Shown piece by piece: positions 52,435-62,377 of a stretch of 64,000 bases of DNA. Under the pieces are notes generated by a model. That model saw only the letters and a list, made by a program, of their open reading frames with translations. It made no database searches and had not been told where the DNA came from. The stretch is from Isochrysis galbana (lineage: Eukaryota; Haptophyta; Isochrysidales; Isochrysidaceae). The stretch is from the NCBI GenBank assembly GCA_018136815.1, contig CM030939.1:62001-126000 (forward strand). Direction: 5' to 3'. Both the position numbers and the translations under genes were made by a program. Every line of letters begins with the position of its first letter. The first letter of the stretch is position 1.

Positions 52435-53308
52435 CAACTAAGTTTATACTTGGTCCACCCATGGCGGGGCACGAGCCCCCCCCTCTCTCCACTCCTCCCC
52501 CGCCATGGGGGAGGAACCACCCACTCTCCTGGCATGCCTGATGGCTTGCCAGGAGCACACTGCCATGCTGACCCATCCCTCTCCCCACAGGCACGCCTGA
52601 TTCGCCCGCCCTGGCCTGTCGTGGCCAGCCCATCCCTCTGACCAGCCCCTCCTCCCCCTGGGCCCCCCTGATCAGGACCCCCCAGCCAGCTCCAGTCCAC
52701 TGGCAGGGGCTCGAGAGCCAGCGATGGAGAGGCAGGAGGGGCCAGGGCCATGCCCCAGCCTCACCTGCCCCCTGAGCTGCGCTCCAAGGCCCCTGCTGGC
52801 CTCCTGGGGACCTGAAGAGGGGCCGCAGGCGCGCGCCATGGGCCCCCGCCGCAGGGAAGAGAGGAGGAAAAGGGAAGAGGGAGGGGAGGGGGGAGTGGCA
52901 GCTCTCCCCTCCGGCGTGTACGTGTCTTCTCGCCCCGTTTGGGTAAGAGAAGACGGGGGCGCCAGAACCAGGAGGGAAGGGCCGCGGCTCGCCGCGGCCA
53001 CTCGCTCTTGCGAGGAGAGATTAGCGTTTCTGGGCTTCTATTCATGAGTGCCCCCCCCCTGCGTTGTTTTTACCCGAAAGGGGTTTTCCCCCAGCGTGGA
53101 CTCGAGGAGAGGATCTGCTGGGGTGCGCGGGGTCGGTGCGTGCACTGGGGGGAGGACGAATATCGGGGGGAGGGGGCGGGGCCCCCTCCCCCCGGTAGCA
53201 CTCGGACACCTGGCTCGTCAGGCATGGCGGGATTCCGGGACGGAAAAGTTGTGTCCAATTAGCTAGTGGGGTTGGCTAGGATATAACATTAGTTATTTTA
53301 TTTATTTA
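52435..53308 (+). mobile_element. 874-bp non-autonomous retroelement nested in the LINE
   Basis: Flanked by TTCTCCTCATGCATT at 52420-52434 and 53309-53323 (15 bp). The first 400 or so bases match 51032-51430, including the inverted ATGGCGGGG / CCCCGCCAT. The 3' half is different and ends TTAGTTATTTTATTTATTTA, an A/T-rich tail. It interrupts the LINE frame within NQCMRR. No protein is recognised. Confidence 0.82.
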
Positions 53309-53819
53309 TTCTCCTCATGCATTGGTTGTAGTCTTCTGTCTTCTCTTCGTGTATCGGCGGTAGCTCCCCAGCGAGGTCTGCTCTCGTTGCTCCGACCTCT
53401 CTGCCGCATGTCTGTGCGCCGATGAGTTGCCTTGGTGCCGACGCTTGACAGTCCGTCCTGGGTGTGGTTAGTTTTCGCCCTGTTTGGATCAGTTCGTGTG
53501 TGTCTGCGTGTCGTGGTACCTTTTTTGGGTCAGCTTGCAAATGTTCTGCATTGGTGAAGTGTGCGACAATGGCGTGTGCTTGTCGTGTGGCCGGTGTGTT
53601 GTGCACGGATGCCTGCCATGGTGGGAGGCCCTCACTGAAATGTTGCAGGATGAGTGCTCCATTGCCTTCGGGTAGTGATGTGTCAAGTGGGTGTGCCACA
53701 TCGTCTGATGCGTCGTCGGCTGCCGGTCAAGGTGTGAATTCCGACCCGGAGTCTGAGATACTCTCGGAGCTCAGCTGTTGCGAGGAGTGCGATATGTGAC
53801 CGTGCTACTAAATTGTGAC

Positions 53820-55358
53820 GTGTGGTGACACATTCAAGTCTTGTAACTCGGGTGAAGCCTGCAATGCCAAGGTAGCTGGCCGGCAATACCGATGTCAGCC
53901 ATTAATTCAATCATCTTCATCTTGATAATGATTTTCCGTGCTGGGCGCGGCCAAAATAAAATAAAATGTAAGTCTTTACAAGCAACACGCCGTGCCGGCT
54001 TCAGACTCCTACAACTCGAAACCATGGATCAATTAAGGTGTAGCTCTTGCACCTGCCCCTAGCCCCTAGCACATTTGGCATATGAGGCTCCCACACCTCA
54101 ATGCTTGCAAGATTCGACACTCACAACGCACAATTTCATTTTTCTCACGGCCACTCCCACACCAGGAGATTGACATCAAACCACCCCCGCCGTTCAGGTC
54201 TCACGCGAAGCAAGGCGAGGTCTGACTGTGGAGACGTCCAAGCCAAAGACGTCAATGCTCACACGGGCCTTCGCGGAGCGTTCAGGCGGTCGCTCCCCGC
54301 GCAAAAGTGGCGCCGCATGACCTGCCTCGAACAGCCTCACCACCCCTTCCGCTCTCGCCGCGCCCGATTCAACCTCGTACCCTGCCGAGCGTCTCACGCA
54401 GCCCATCTGCAGCGCGCTTCCCCGACCCCACCCTAGCTCGGTGTGGTGGCACGAGGGAGGACTGTGCGCGTGCTCGGGCAGGGGCCACATATCACCTGGT
54501 CCCTCAATCGGACGCTCAGCGCATCCGAGCGCCCAGCACAGCCGTCAGGCCCTGTGACAGCTGGAGGAGCGAGACTGCCGCCGCGCGCGCGCGCCCCCCC
54601 CTCCGTGGCCGTGCCACCTTAATACACGCCTTGGTGAATATGTACACGTATTTGTGTGTTCAACAACTAGGGCTCTGAGCTCCGACCGTGCGGCCTCCCA
54701 CCGACAAGAGCAGGGCCCGCTGCCGGCGTTTTGCTCGGGGGGGCATGGAGGCTCCCCTCTCCAGCGCTGAAACGGCCTCTGCCCGCGCAAGTCTCGGCGT
54801 GCCCTCGCTGCGGGCGGCTGTTGGCGGAGAGGGCGCGCGAGTGGAAGGGCCACATCGAGGCCGAGTCCCGCGTTTCGTCCGATGGGCCGCCGTGGGCGCG
54901 GAGACGGAGAGGTCGGCCGGGGGGGGAGGTTGCAGCCGCTCGCGTTCTCGCCCTCGGAGGTGGAGATGGGATCGGCGGCGGTGCGGGGGGGACGTCGTTC
55001 CCCATGGTGGGGGCGCGCGGGGGGGGGGGAGCGGAAGAGGGGGCGGGGGGTGGCGGGGGCGGGGGGGAGGAGGAGCGAAGGGGGGAACGCGGCGGTCGCG
55101 GCGGGCGAGGGCGTAACGAACGTGGCCCCTCGGGGGAGGGGGGGAGAGGGGAGGGGGGAAGGGGGAAGGGGGGGGGCGCGACGGCGATGTTGGTGGCGGC
55201 GCCCACGGAGAGAAGAGGGGGAGGAGGAACAGAGAGAAGAGAGCGCAGAGGAGAAGGGAAAGAGAGAGAGGGGGGGGGGAAGAAGACGGGGAGGGGGGGG
55301 AGGGGAGAGAGAGAAAGAGAGAAAGAGAGACAGAGAGAGAGAGAAGCTTCTCGGCGCC
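53820..55358. other. Intergenic, GC-rich low complexity toward the right
   Basis: From about 54680 the stretch becomes G/A-rich with GGGGGG and GAGAGA runs. Open frames here are Arg/Gly or Pro runs. No gene is supported. Confidence 0.5.
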
Positions 55359-56312
55359 ATGCGGGAGGGCAAGGCGAGGAGGCACTCCATGCCGAATCTG
55401 CCACGGGCGGCGGGTCCCTCGCTGGCGCAGGGCACCTCTCTCAGCCCAATGAGCAAAATGCGTACCCGTACCGACACGCGCCGCGCCTTCTGCGCCTTTG
55501 CCTTTGACCACTACTCTCTCACTCTCTCTGACACTCGCCGCCATCTTCCGCCAGAGAGGTGGGACCGCTTGTGCAAGGAGCTGCTCTGCTGCACTCAGGG
55601 CACGATGGCGGTCCCCATCCTCTCGCTCCTCGTCCTTCGCAATCTGTACCACGACTTCCGTGCGGCGACCAAGGCTCCGATCGCCGATGCGGGCGGGGTT
55701 GAGCAGCTGCTGCTTGTCGTGGCTGCCGCCTGGTGGGCTGCCACATCAGAGGAGATAGTCACCGATCTTCATCCGGCGCGTCTGCGCTGGCTTGGGCAGA
55801 TGTCAAAGCACGACCCGATCGACGCCATGCTCGACACATGCGCTTCGACCTTCATGCTCATACACGGGAGGACGGGCCACGAGTGCCAGCAGGAACGGCT
55901 CCTGAGGGCTGTTGGGCACTTCTCCTCACCCTGGTCGTCGTTCGACGACGGGCGTTTGCATCGGCTGATGGGCCAGCTCATCATCCACCTGCCATACGGC
56001 GCCAATGAGAGGCTGAAGCGATATGAAGCACAGACGCAAGGTGCTTCTGGAGGCAGCTCTCTTGACATGCAGCAGAAATCTAGCCCCAACACACCCAGGC
56101 CCATCCGCCGCCATTCCATTTCCAGCACGAGCTCCGTGCAATCACCGCGCCGCCACTCCATGCTCGAGGGCACAGGCGGACACACCAACATGTGCGAAGA
56201 TGCGACAGGCGGATCGTTGCACAATAGCGACTCAGTACTGACCATACTTACGAAAGAAGCCAAAAGCTTCTCACCATCCACGACAATGGCGGTGTTGGAC
56301 TCCTCAAGCTAG
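55359..56312 (+). CDS. Unrecognised protein with three RRHS motifs
   Basis: A single exon, 317 aa, from ATG 55359 (MREGKARRHSMPNLPRAAG). The frame is open further upstream but only through low-complexity repeats, so this ATG is preferred. The central 160 residues are helical and hydrophobic (CTQGTMAVPILSLLVLRNLY, VEQLLLVVAAAWWAATSEEI), with a layout reminiscent of a cyclin-box fold, though I cannot confirm one. The sequence R-R-H-S occurs three times (ARRHSM, IRRHSI, PRRHSM), each fitting the basophilic kinase pattern R-R-x-S. Two of them lie in the Ser/Pro-rich C-terminal tail. The tail ends MAVLDSSS. Phosphorylation is inference. Confidence 0.62.
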   Translation: MREGKARRHSMPNLPRAAGPSLAQGTSLSPMSKMRTRTDTRRAFCAFAFDHYSLTLSDTRRHLPPERWDRLCKELLCCTQGTMAVPILSLLVLRNLYHDFRAATKAPIADAGGVEQLLLVVAAAWWAATSEEIVTDLHPARLRWLGQMSKHDPIDAMLDTCASTFMLIHGRTGHECQQERLLRAVGHFSSPWSSFDDGRLHRLMGQLIIHLPYGANERLKRYEAQTQGASGGSSLDMQQKSSPNTPRPIRRHSISSTSSVQSPRRHSMLEGTGGHTNMCEDATGGSLHNSDSVLTILTKEAKSFSPSTTMAVLDSSS

Positions 56313-56705
56313 TAGTGAACTCAGCCGCAGGCGCATCCCTGCAAATTCTCAAACCTCGCGGGGTCTGCTCGAGTTCCGTCGTCCTCGCGTATACCATTTC
56401 GTGGTGCTTCGAATATGTATCGGCTCGTACAAGCCGGATCTTCGAGTCTCGGAAACTCGCTTGTCTTGTCCATGCCGTGCGTAGAAGGTGAGGAGCTATC
56501 TTGTGGCCACAGGCAAGCATCGCCTTCGTTCTGTGTATGATTGCGGGGAGGCATCGTATATTGTATGATTGCGGAGAGGCATCGTATATTTATTCTGTCA
56601 GTTGGCTAGGTCGGGTGACTAATCATGTGCATAACCAGTGCAATTTTCGACATGCTTAATTATTATTGTTACGCAACAAGCAACAACGGCATCGGCGCGA
56701 CGACG
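56313..56705. other. 3' flank, no gene seen
   Basis: Contains a short direct duplication (GATTGCGGGGAGGCATCGTA and GATTGCGGAGAGGCATCGTA near 56540-56585). Nothing else is recognised. Confidence 0.45.
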
Positions 56706-56709
56706 GGTC

Positions 56710-57640
56710 TTAAAAAAAACATTCTTGAAGGTGTCCGCTAAGCTACTAGTGACTCACACCCTGCCGCACTCACGCCGACAACGCCTGTACCCCTACCTCT
56801 GCTCCCCCTTCCCGCTCCCCCGCCCCTCGTCCCTCGTCCCTCGTTCCTTTTTCTTTGGTTTTGGGGGGTCGGCCCATGTACACTACTTTGGGCCTCGCGT
56901 TGGGGTTGGGGAGAGGGGAGGGGCAGGCCTCGTGTGTTAGATGCCGGCCGTCTAGGGTGGCGTCCACCCCGTGGTGGGGGCCCGGCCTTCGGCCTCCCCC
57001 AGTGGATTAATCAGTTGGGGCCCCTTTGGCCCCCCGCGTCTTGCTGCTATCGTTGGTCGCTCCGTCTGGTATCGTCTTTGTGTCTGACTATGTGCTCTAG
57101 TTTTAGCCGTTCCAGTAATCCTATAAGTATAAGTTTGCGGCTTGGTACAAGTTCGTTTTCATCTGTTGTTTCAAAGATCGGGCGAAATTCATTGATGTCT
57201 ATACGTTTATTTTTCGGTTGTCGACCCATGTCCGCTTGTCTGCTTTGGCTCGCCTGGAGGCGTCTATATGCTGTTGCCGTGTAGCGCCGGCGCCCTTGCA
57301 AAGCATGGTGAACCTCTCGATCATCCTGCTTATGACGCCGTGATCGCTGTTGAATTTGATGTCTTCGCAATGTATTTTGTAGAAGTCTGTAAGTAAGGAT
57401 ATATCTCCATCTATCTCCATGCCAGTAGGTGTAGGTATAGTTACAGGACCTCTCTTGAGTGTGTTAAAGGCACCTTCGGAAGTCGGTAGTCGGTAGTATG
57501 AATAGTCGTCTGTGGCTTGTTCGGCTACGCAGAGGGAAAAATTGACGTGCGCACGCACGGCGTATCCGCGGGGGGGGCCGATGCACATCGCGCCGTGCCC
57601 ATGCACGGCGTGCACGATGTGATTGCAAGTCATCACAAGT
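56710..57640 (-). mobile_element. 5'-truncated LINE copy, minus strand
   Basis: The 3' end is a T-run after CCTTCAAGAATG (minus strand). Protein fragments read SLLTDFYKIHCEDIKFNSDH then VISRMIERFTMLCKG, and in another frame QADMGRQPKNKRIDINEFRP. These match VDFYKVHYDGIEF and GMGRQPKKRIDLNDIYP in the LINE at 50.7-51.0 kb. Two frames are needed, so the copy is decayed. No target duplication was found by eye. Confidence 0.6.
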
Positions 57641-57978
57641 GCTCCACGTGAAATATCTCTGAAAATGAGTGTTTATGTAGTTGTCGGCCTTTAGAGGAGA
57701 CACAGGGGAAAAGCTCTGACACGGCGTCTCCCTCGGGGGGAACATGCACCGCGGGGGGAAGCAGAGAAAAAAAGTTGTTATGCTAGTCTGCATTAAATTT
57801 TACGGTGTGTGCGAAAAGTTTTTTTTGTGTCCGCTTAGCGTTTTCGTACATAACGTTAAAATACTGCTCCATGTACAAATGTGGACATTCGATCGCTCAA
57901 ATCGACTGATGTCCCACAATTGACGGAACGACACTTCAGCGCTGGTATTCAGTGAAGCCACGACCAAGTCCCCAGGGA
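57641..57978. other. Intergenic, no gene seen
   Basis: AT-rich stretch with no supported coding region or recognised repeat. Confidence 0.4.
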
Positions 57979-58188
57979 AGAAGGCTTGGGGTGATTAATT
58001 AACTTCTTAATAGTCTCACCGCACACGCGGCCGTGGACCCTCTACTTTCTACTCACGCAGCAAAACTTTCTACACCCCCTCTCTCCCGGCCCTTTCCCCC
58101 CCGCCATCAGGCGACTCCCCCCGTGCACTACTAGGGGGATAGGGGAAAAGGGCTTAGATATGGTCGGTGGCCCGCGCCCCCCCCCGGT

Positions 58189-60037
58189 TAGGGGTAGGCC
58201 AGGATATCCGAGATATCCATCGGGATATTTGGGCGGATATGCTGGAAATGGATATCTCTGGATAGATGTGGGATATTTGGGCGCTGTGAGCGTGCGGTGC
58301 CCAAAAACAAAACTCGCATTCGGCGCGTCGCCGCAGAGCCGCTGTACCCCTGCGGCGCTCATGATTGGGAGGTGACAAATCAAGCGAATACGTAATAAAC
58401 AATGTTGTTACTGTAATAGTAATTTCCCATCTCACCACCGAGAGCGCCACCCCGCTCCTTGTTGCCACCCACCACCATGCCACGAGGTGAGCTGCCGCTC
58501 TTGCACCTGCCCTGACGCTAGAGCGCCACCCACTCACCTGTGCCTATGCCCATCTCCTTGCGCAGGTCCACGCCGCTCGCGCCGCTCCGCACCGCGCAGG
58601 AACGCCGACAATTCTGTCGGCGACAACCCTGCGCGTGTGAGCGCCGAACGCACGCAGAGCGACTCATCGACAGAGCGCGGCGAAGAGACCGTCGAGGAGG
58701 CGTCGGGCGCGAGGGCGCGGTGCATTTCGGCCAGCTGTCTACGTTTGTCAATGATCAATGACCTTCAGGAGGCAAACATAGGGGAGGCCACCACCAAATC
58801 CCCGCAAACCATCCTCACGACGAAGGGCGACGAGCTCGAATTGGAATTGGCGCTCGCCATGGACATGGAAGTTTTGTGCACCACCACCTACAGGCTTGAG
58901 GGGGATGGGCTGGAGATTCTGATGGTCTACGATGCGCTGGAGGCACTTCGCACCCGTGGCCGCCGACTAGGCACTGAGGCAGCAGACCTTCCCAATGTGG
59001 CAGCCATCCTCAGGAGGGACGCGATGATTGGGGTGGGAACCAATACGATCGAATACTATGAAGCTCCCTACCACAAATGGTATCAAGGAAGGATTTCTGC
59101 CATAGGGAGGGGGGCCTGGACCATCACATATGCCGATGGCTCAACCCTTGTCTTGCATGACGAGCGTGAGATCAGGAATACAGTGGATGTGTGCTCTCTA
59201 CCACAGTGGCAAACATTGGTAAGTAAGGTGAAGGGCGCCTTTGAATATTTGGAATGCCGGCTCACAGACAAGTGCGCCGCGCCTTATTGCTGCAAAGAGC
59301 AGCACCGCATTGCAGGTTTGTTGCGCGCATTCAACCCCTCGTTTGCCTCAGGGAACGTGGATGCATTGTGGGTGCGGCAGCTTGCAAATCTCCCTTGCTT
59401 CTCTCACATCGCGGGGGTTGCCGATCAATTGACAAGAGAGCTTCCTGAATACCTTGTGGCATGCCAAGGAGCAAAGATCGAACATCGGGACGTGTCAACT
59501 TTCACCAAAGACGTGTTGCAATGGTGGGCGTTCAATCATACGAAGCTCCCGACCTGGTCCCTTGCGGCTAGGATTGCATTTTGTCTCAGTCCTAATTCTG
59601 CCTCTTGTGAACGTGTGTTTTCGTTGTTGCAGTGCATGTTTGGTGCTAATCGTGCGACGTCTTTGGCTGACCAAGTGGAGGCATCAGTGATGTTGCGATT
59701 CAATCGCAACAAGCGGACGTGTGTGTAGGGCAGTCGATTTCCATTGCCACTGTGAGATATGAGCTCATGTGTTGGGGTGAATGACATCAAAAGGCACTAA
59801 CTAACTTAGCACTATGGAAAGTAGGAATGAGGGAAGATGTAGAGTAAGTAGGGAGGGGCCCGCGGCCTACGGTAGTGTGGGTGTGGCAGGCGACGAATGC
59901 CGGTGCAAGTGCGAGGACCACTTATAATAATAGTATCGAGATATTTTTTGGGATATTTGGGCTGGCGCTTGGATATTTCTTGGATATTATTGAGGGATAT
60001 TTGGGCGAAGATTCGTGGATATCCTGGCCTACCCCTA
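58189..60037 (+). mobile_element. hAT-superfamily DNA transposon
   Basis: 1849 bp with terminal inverted repeats TAGGGGTAGGCCAGGATATC (left) and its exact complement on the right, flanked by the perfect 8-bp duplication CCCCCGGT (58181-58188 and 60038-60045). An 8-bp duplication and a TAGGG start are hAT hallmarks. Both ends carry repeated GGATATTTGGGCG-type words as subterminal repeats. It contains one spliced gene with a hAT dimerisation domain. The unoccupied version of the target is at about 51591-51598. Confidence 0.95.
58477..59728 (+). CDS. hAT transposase, short form with Tudor-like segment
   Basis: Exon 1 (58477-58486, ATGCCACGAG) and exon 2 (58566-59728) flank a 79-nt GT-AG intron, giving 390 aa. 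The C-terminus is the hAT dimerisation domain: LPTWSLAARIAFCLSPNSAS, then CERVFSLLQCMFGANRATSL. The middle contains LEGDGLEILMVYDALEALR, seen in many hAT proteins, and then KWYQGRISAIGRGAWTITYA with DGSTLVLHDEREI, which looks like a Tudor/Agenet-type beta-barrel. A zinc-finger BED domain and the upstream half of the RNase H-like catalytic core are not recognisable. At 390 aa it is well below the usual 600-800 aa, so it may depend on a fuller relative. The N-terminus is basic (RSRRSAPRRN). Confidence 0.85.
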
Positions 60038-60096
60038 CCCCCGGTGATCCGTTCCCCTCTTCCTCCTATGCCTACCGGGCAGAAGGCTTGGGGTGA

Positions 60097-60580
60097 GGCC
60101 CACCTATACCCCTTTGGCCAGGCATGTCCTTTTTGTACATGATTTTGCTGAGCTATGTGCACCACAGTGTGGAAGTACACCAATGACAGGAGATAAGTAT
60201 ACCATTATAATCACGGGCCAAAACCGCTCGAGGGCCGCACGCCGTGCCGGCTGTGTAGGTGCGCCACTGGAGCTTTTGGTGTGTTGGCAGCCTCAATGCC
60301 TTTCATACCCATAATGGAGTGCCTTGGGTGGGGGCCCATGCAGCCAGGGTGGAAAAATACAGTGGGGAAGGACAAAGTTGTTAGGAGTTGGCTACACACG
60401 GAGTACAGTGTAATGCCGATGATGCCACGGACCCACAGAACTAAGGTTATAATGCCACAACCAGAAGATCTGACGGCTGGTTCAAATTGACGGCCGACTC
60501 CCGCCGCCACTAGCTGCCGACATCGGCTGTTCGCCTGAGCGCTGCCTCCGTAGTCACATCGCGTGTGCGAAAAGTTGACA
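60097..60580. other. Intergenic, no gene seen
   Basis: Region between the nested elements and the next gene. No repeat or coding region is recognised. Confidence 0.4.
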
Positions 60581-61963
60581 ATGGGCGCCGACCACAGCTC
60601 TCTCGGCATTGGCCTCGAATGGTTCGAGTCGCCGCCGTCACCTCACAAGGGTGTACGCTCCTCGCCATCGCGGACACCTCAAGCAGCTGGTGAAGTCGGT
60701 GAAGAGCTCTCTGCGCCTCTCACACCGTCCGAGGAGTCCACACCGACACATGCTGGTACTGATGCCGACATTCTGGACAAGGGTGAGTCCCAGATATCTC
60801 TCAAATCTCAAAGGGCTGAGGCAGATGAAGGGATCACACCTTTGACAGTCAATGTCTCCTCATGGCCTCACCAATCCGAGGAACAAGCTAAACTTGCTAT
60901 AGCCCACGCCTTGAAACGGCTTCGGACGGAGGCTTTAAACTCAGCTGCTGCAGCAACAGCGGCTGCTGCATCAGTGGCTGCAGGTATTGATCGAGGTGAT
61001 GTTGCAGCCATGAAGTCGCTGCAGGTGAGCTTCGAACACATGCAAGAAGCCCCCGCACAAATCAGAGTGGCAGCCCCCTTGCTTCTCTGGTCGCTGATCG
61101 CAGATGGGTTCAATCGTCCGCTGCATAACATGTAGGAAAAGCTCGACAGCATCGCCCAACTGGCTGGGAAGTCAATTTTGCTTGCTGCGGAAGAGCTAGC
61201 AGAAATTCATGACAAACACCTAAAGCAAATCAAGACGCAAGACTCAGCTGCCTCGTTTCGAGATGCCTGCGTTGGAGAAGATGGGGTGATGCTGTATGGT
61301 ACAACCAATCTTGAGCAGAAAGAGATACCAACACCTACCACACCGCGCGGTGCGAATGACTATGTTGCAGTTCATGAGGCTGAGGGAGAATCCTGCCCAA
61401 CAACCATTCGTAGAGACACTCCCGACACACTCGGCCAACGTCTAAGGCATGCTGAGATGTGCAAACTGCAGGAGCGTTTGCACAATGAAAGTGCGCTTCG
61501 CGTTGCGGCAGAATCTGCCGCCGCGGCCGCATCAGAAGAAGCCAAGGTACTATCCGTTAAACTGGAAGAAATGAAAGTACGTTGTGAGGAAATGCAACGA
61601 GCCGTACGGCATGTAGAATCAGTGCAATGCAAGACTGCCAATGTACAATCCAAATTCAGCCTACTCTCCGACCTTTGGTCGCCTTCGAACATACTCTCGC
61701 CGATAACCCAACCTGACAATGATGTCGGCTCGGTGCTCTCGCCAATCTCAGGACCTGTTGCCCAATCTCTCAACAGCGCAACCCTCCTTATGGACAAGCC
61801 AACAGAGAAGTGCAATGCTATTGTACGTGAGGAATGCGGAATTCCTCAACGAACTCGACGCACCACCCGCGCCAAGACCAATCGCACCCAGCTGGCTGCA
61901 AGCAAGGACGTGGCGCCTCTCCGTCCCGTGTCCGCGCGGACAAGGAACGGGTTGCGCGCTTGA
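60581..61963 (+). CDS. Coiled-coil protein with N-myristoylation-type start
   Basis: Two exons, 60581-61024 and 61136-61963, join in frame across a 111-nt GT-AG intron (phase 0), giving 423 aa. The start MGADHSSLGIGLEW fits the N-myristoylation pattern (Gly2, Ser6). The first 90 residues are Ser/Pro-rich. An Ala-rich helix (LRTEALNSAAAATAAAA) follows, then after the splice KLDSIAQLAGKSILLAAEEL. A strong coiled coil lies near residues 245-310 (KLQERLHNESALRVAAESAA, LSVKLEEMKVRCEEMQRAV). The C-terminus has Ser/Pro motifs (LWSPSNILSPITQP) and a basic end (RTRRTTRAKTNRT). No family is recognised. It may be a membrane-anchored cytoskeletal or scaffold protein; that is inference. Confidence 0.72.
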
Positions 61964-62212
61964 GAATGCTGCGTGAAAATAGAACAATAGTTGACATCCA
62001 TCTCGCTCGATTGCTCACACTCCGGCTCCCAATCCATTGGGCCCGTGCATAAAGAATTGAGCATCAGCCCAGCCCGTAGGCTATCAGATATGCTCGAGAG
62101 ATCAAACAACAAGAAAATGCTGTGGGATTGGAATAGAGTTGGAATACTGGTGTTATATTACACCTCCGCTTGTCCAATGCCTCCCAATCCTACAATAAGT
62201 ACTACTAGAAAA

Positions 62213-62377
62213 AACTATTGTTATAGTTTGAACTATGGAGCGTGCCACGACCGCTCCCGAGCCCCAGGCGCCCCTCGCCACCGCGCCCCACCTGGGACGT
62301 CCCATGCCGTTCGAGGCGGCTCCTCAGAAAGCCCTCTTTGAGCCCATCCAAACCACACCCGCGCAAGCGCGCGGGGT
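62213..62377 (+). repeat. Truncated copy of the ORF-bearing short retroelement
   Basis: The copy starts AACTATTGTTATAGTTTGAA then ATGGAGCG and reads MERATTAPEPQAPLATAPH. Homology ends at GCGCGGGGT, where an unrelated A/T-rich segment begins. The following 62378-62907 has GCAGGTGAAGGT-type minisatellite words but no gene. Confidence 0.75.

Larger units (their letters stand above)
50598..53810 (-). mobile_element. LINE copy, minus strand, carrying two nested insertions
   Basis: The 3' end is at 50598 (minus-strand reading CCCAGAATCTTCAGATGG then a T-run). Going upstream, the ORF end (50726-51031) resumes at 51798 after one insertion and again at 53324 after a second. LINE features include WRYILTDFYKVH across the first insertion site and a zinc knuckle CRMCKATDESSTHLGEC near 51990-52045 (C-x2-C-x8-H-x3-C) as in LINE C-termini. 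A charged stretch from 53700 to 53324 starts AHPLDTSLPEGNG. The frame changes at least once near 52050. The 5' end is uncertain, and no reverse transcriptase core remains in view. Confidence 0.62.
57995..60080 (-). mobile_element. 5'-truncated non-autonomous retroelement split by a hAT transposon
   Basis: Flanked by AGAAGGCTTGGGGTGA at 57979-57994 and 60081-60096 (16 bp). Without the hAT insertion it is only about 230 bp and matches, inverted, the last part of the element at 51032-51780 (TTAACTTCTTAATAGTCTCA to CTATGCCTACCGGGC). Confidence 0.85.

Noticed and set aside
54545-55652. Minus-strand Pro/Ser-rich frames of up to 330 codons
   Set aside because: They come from a GA/G-rich low-complexity tract. 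The plus-strand gene at 55359 has natural composition and they do not.
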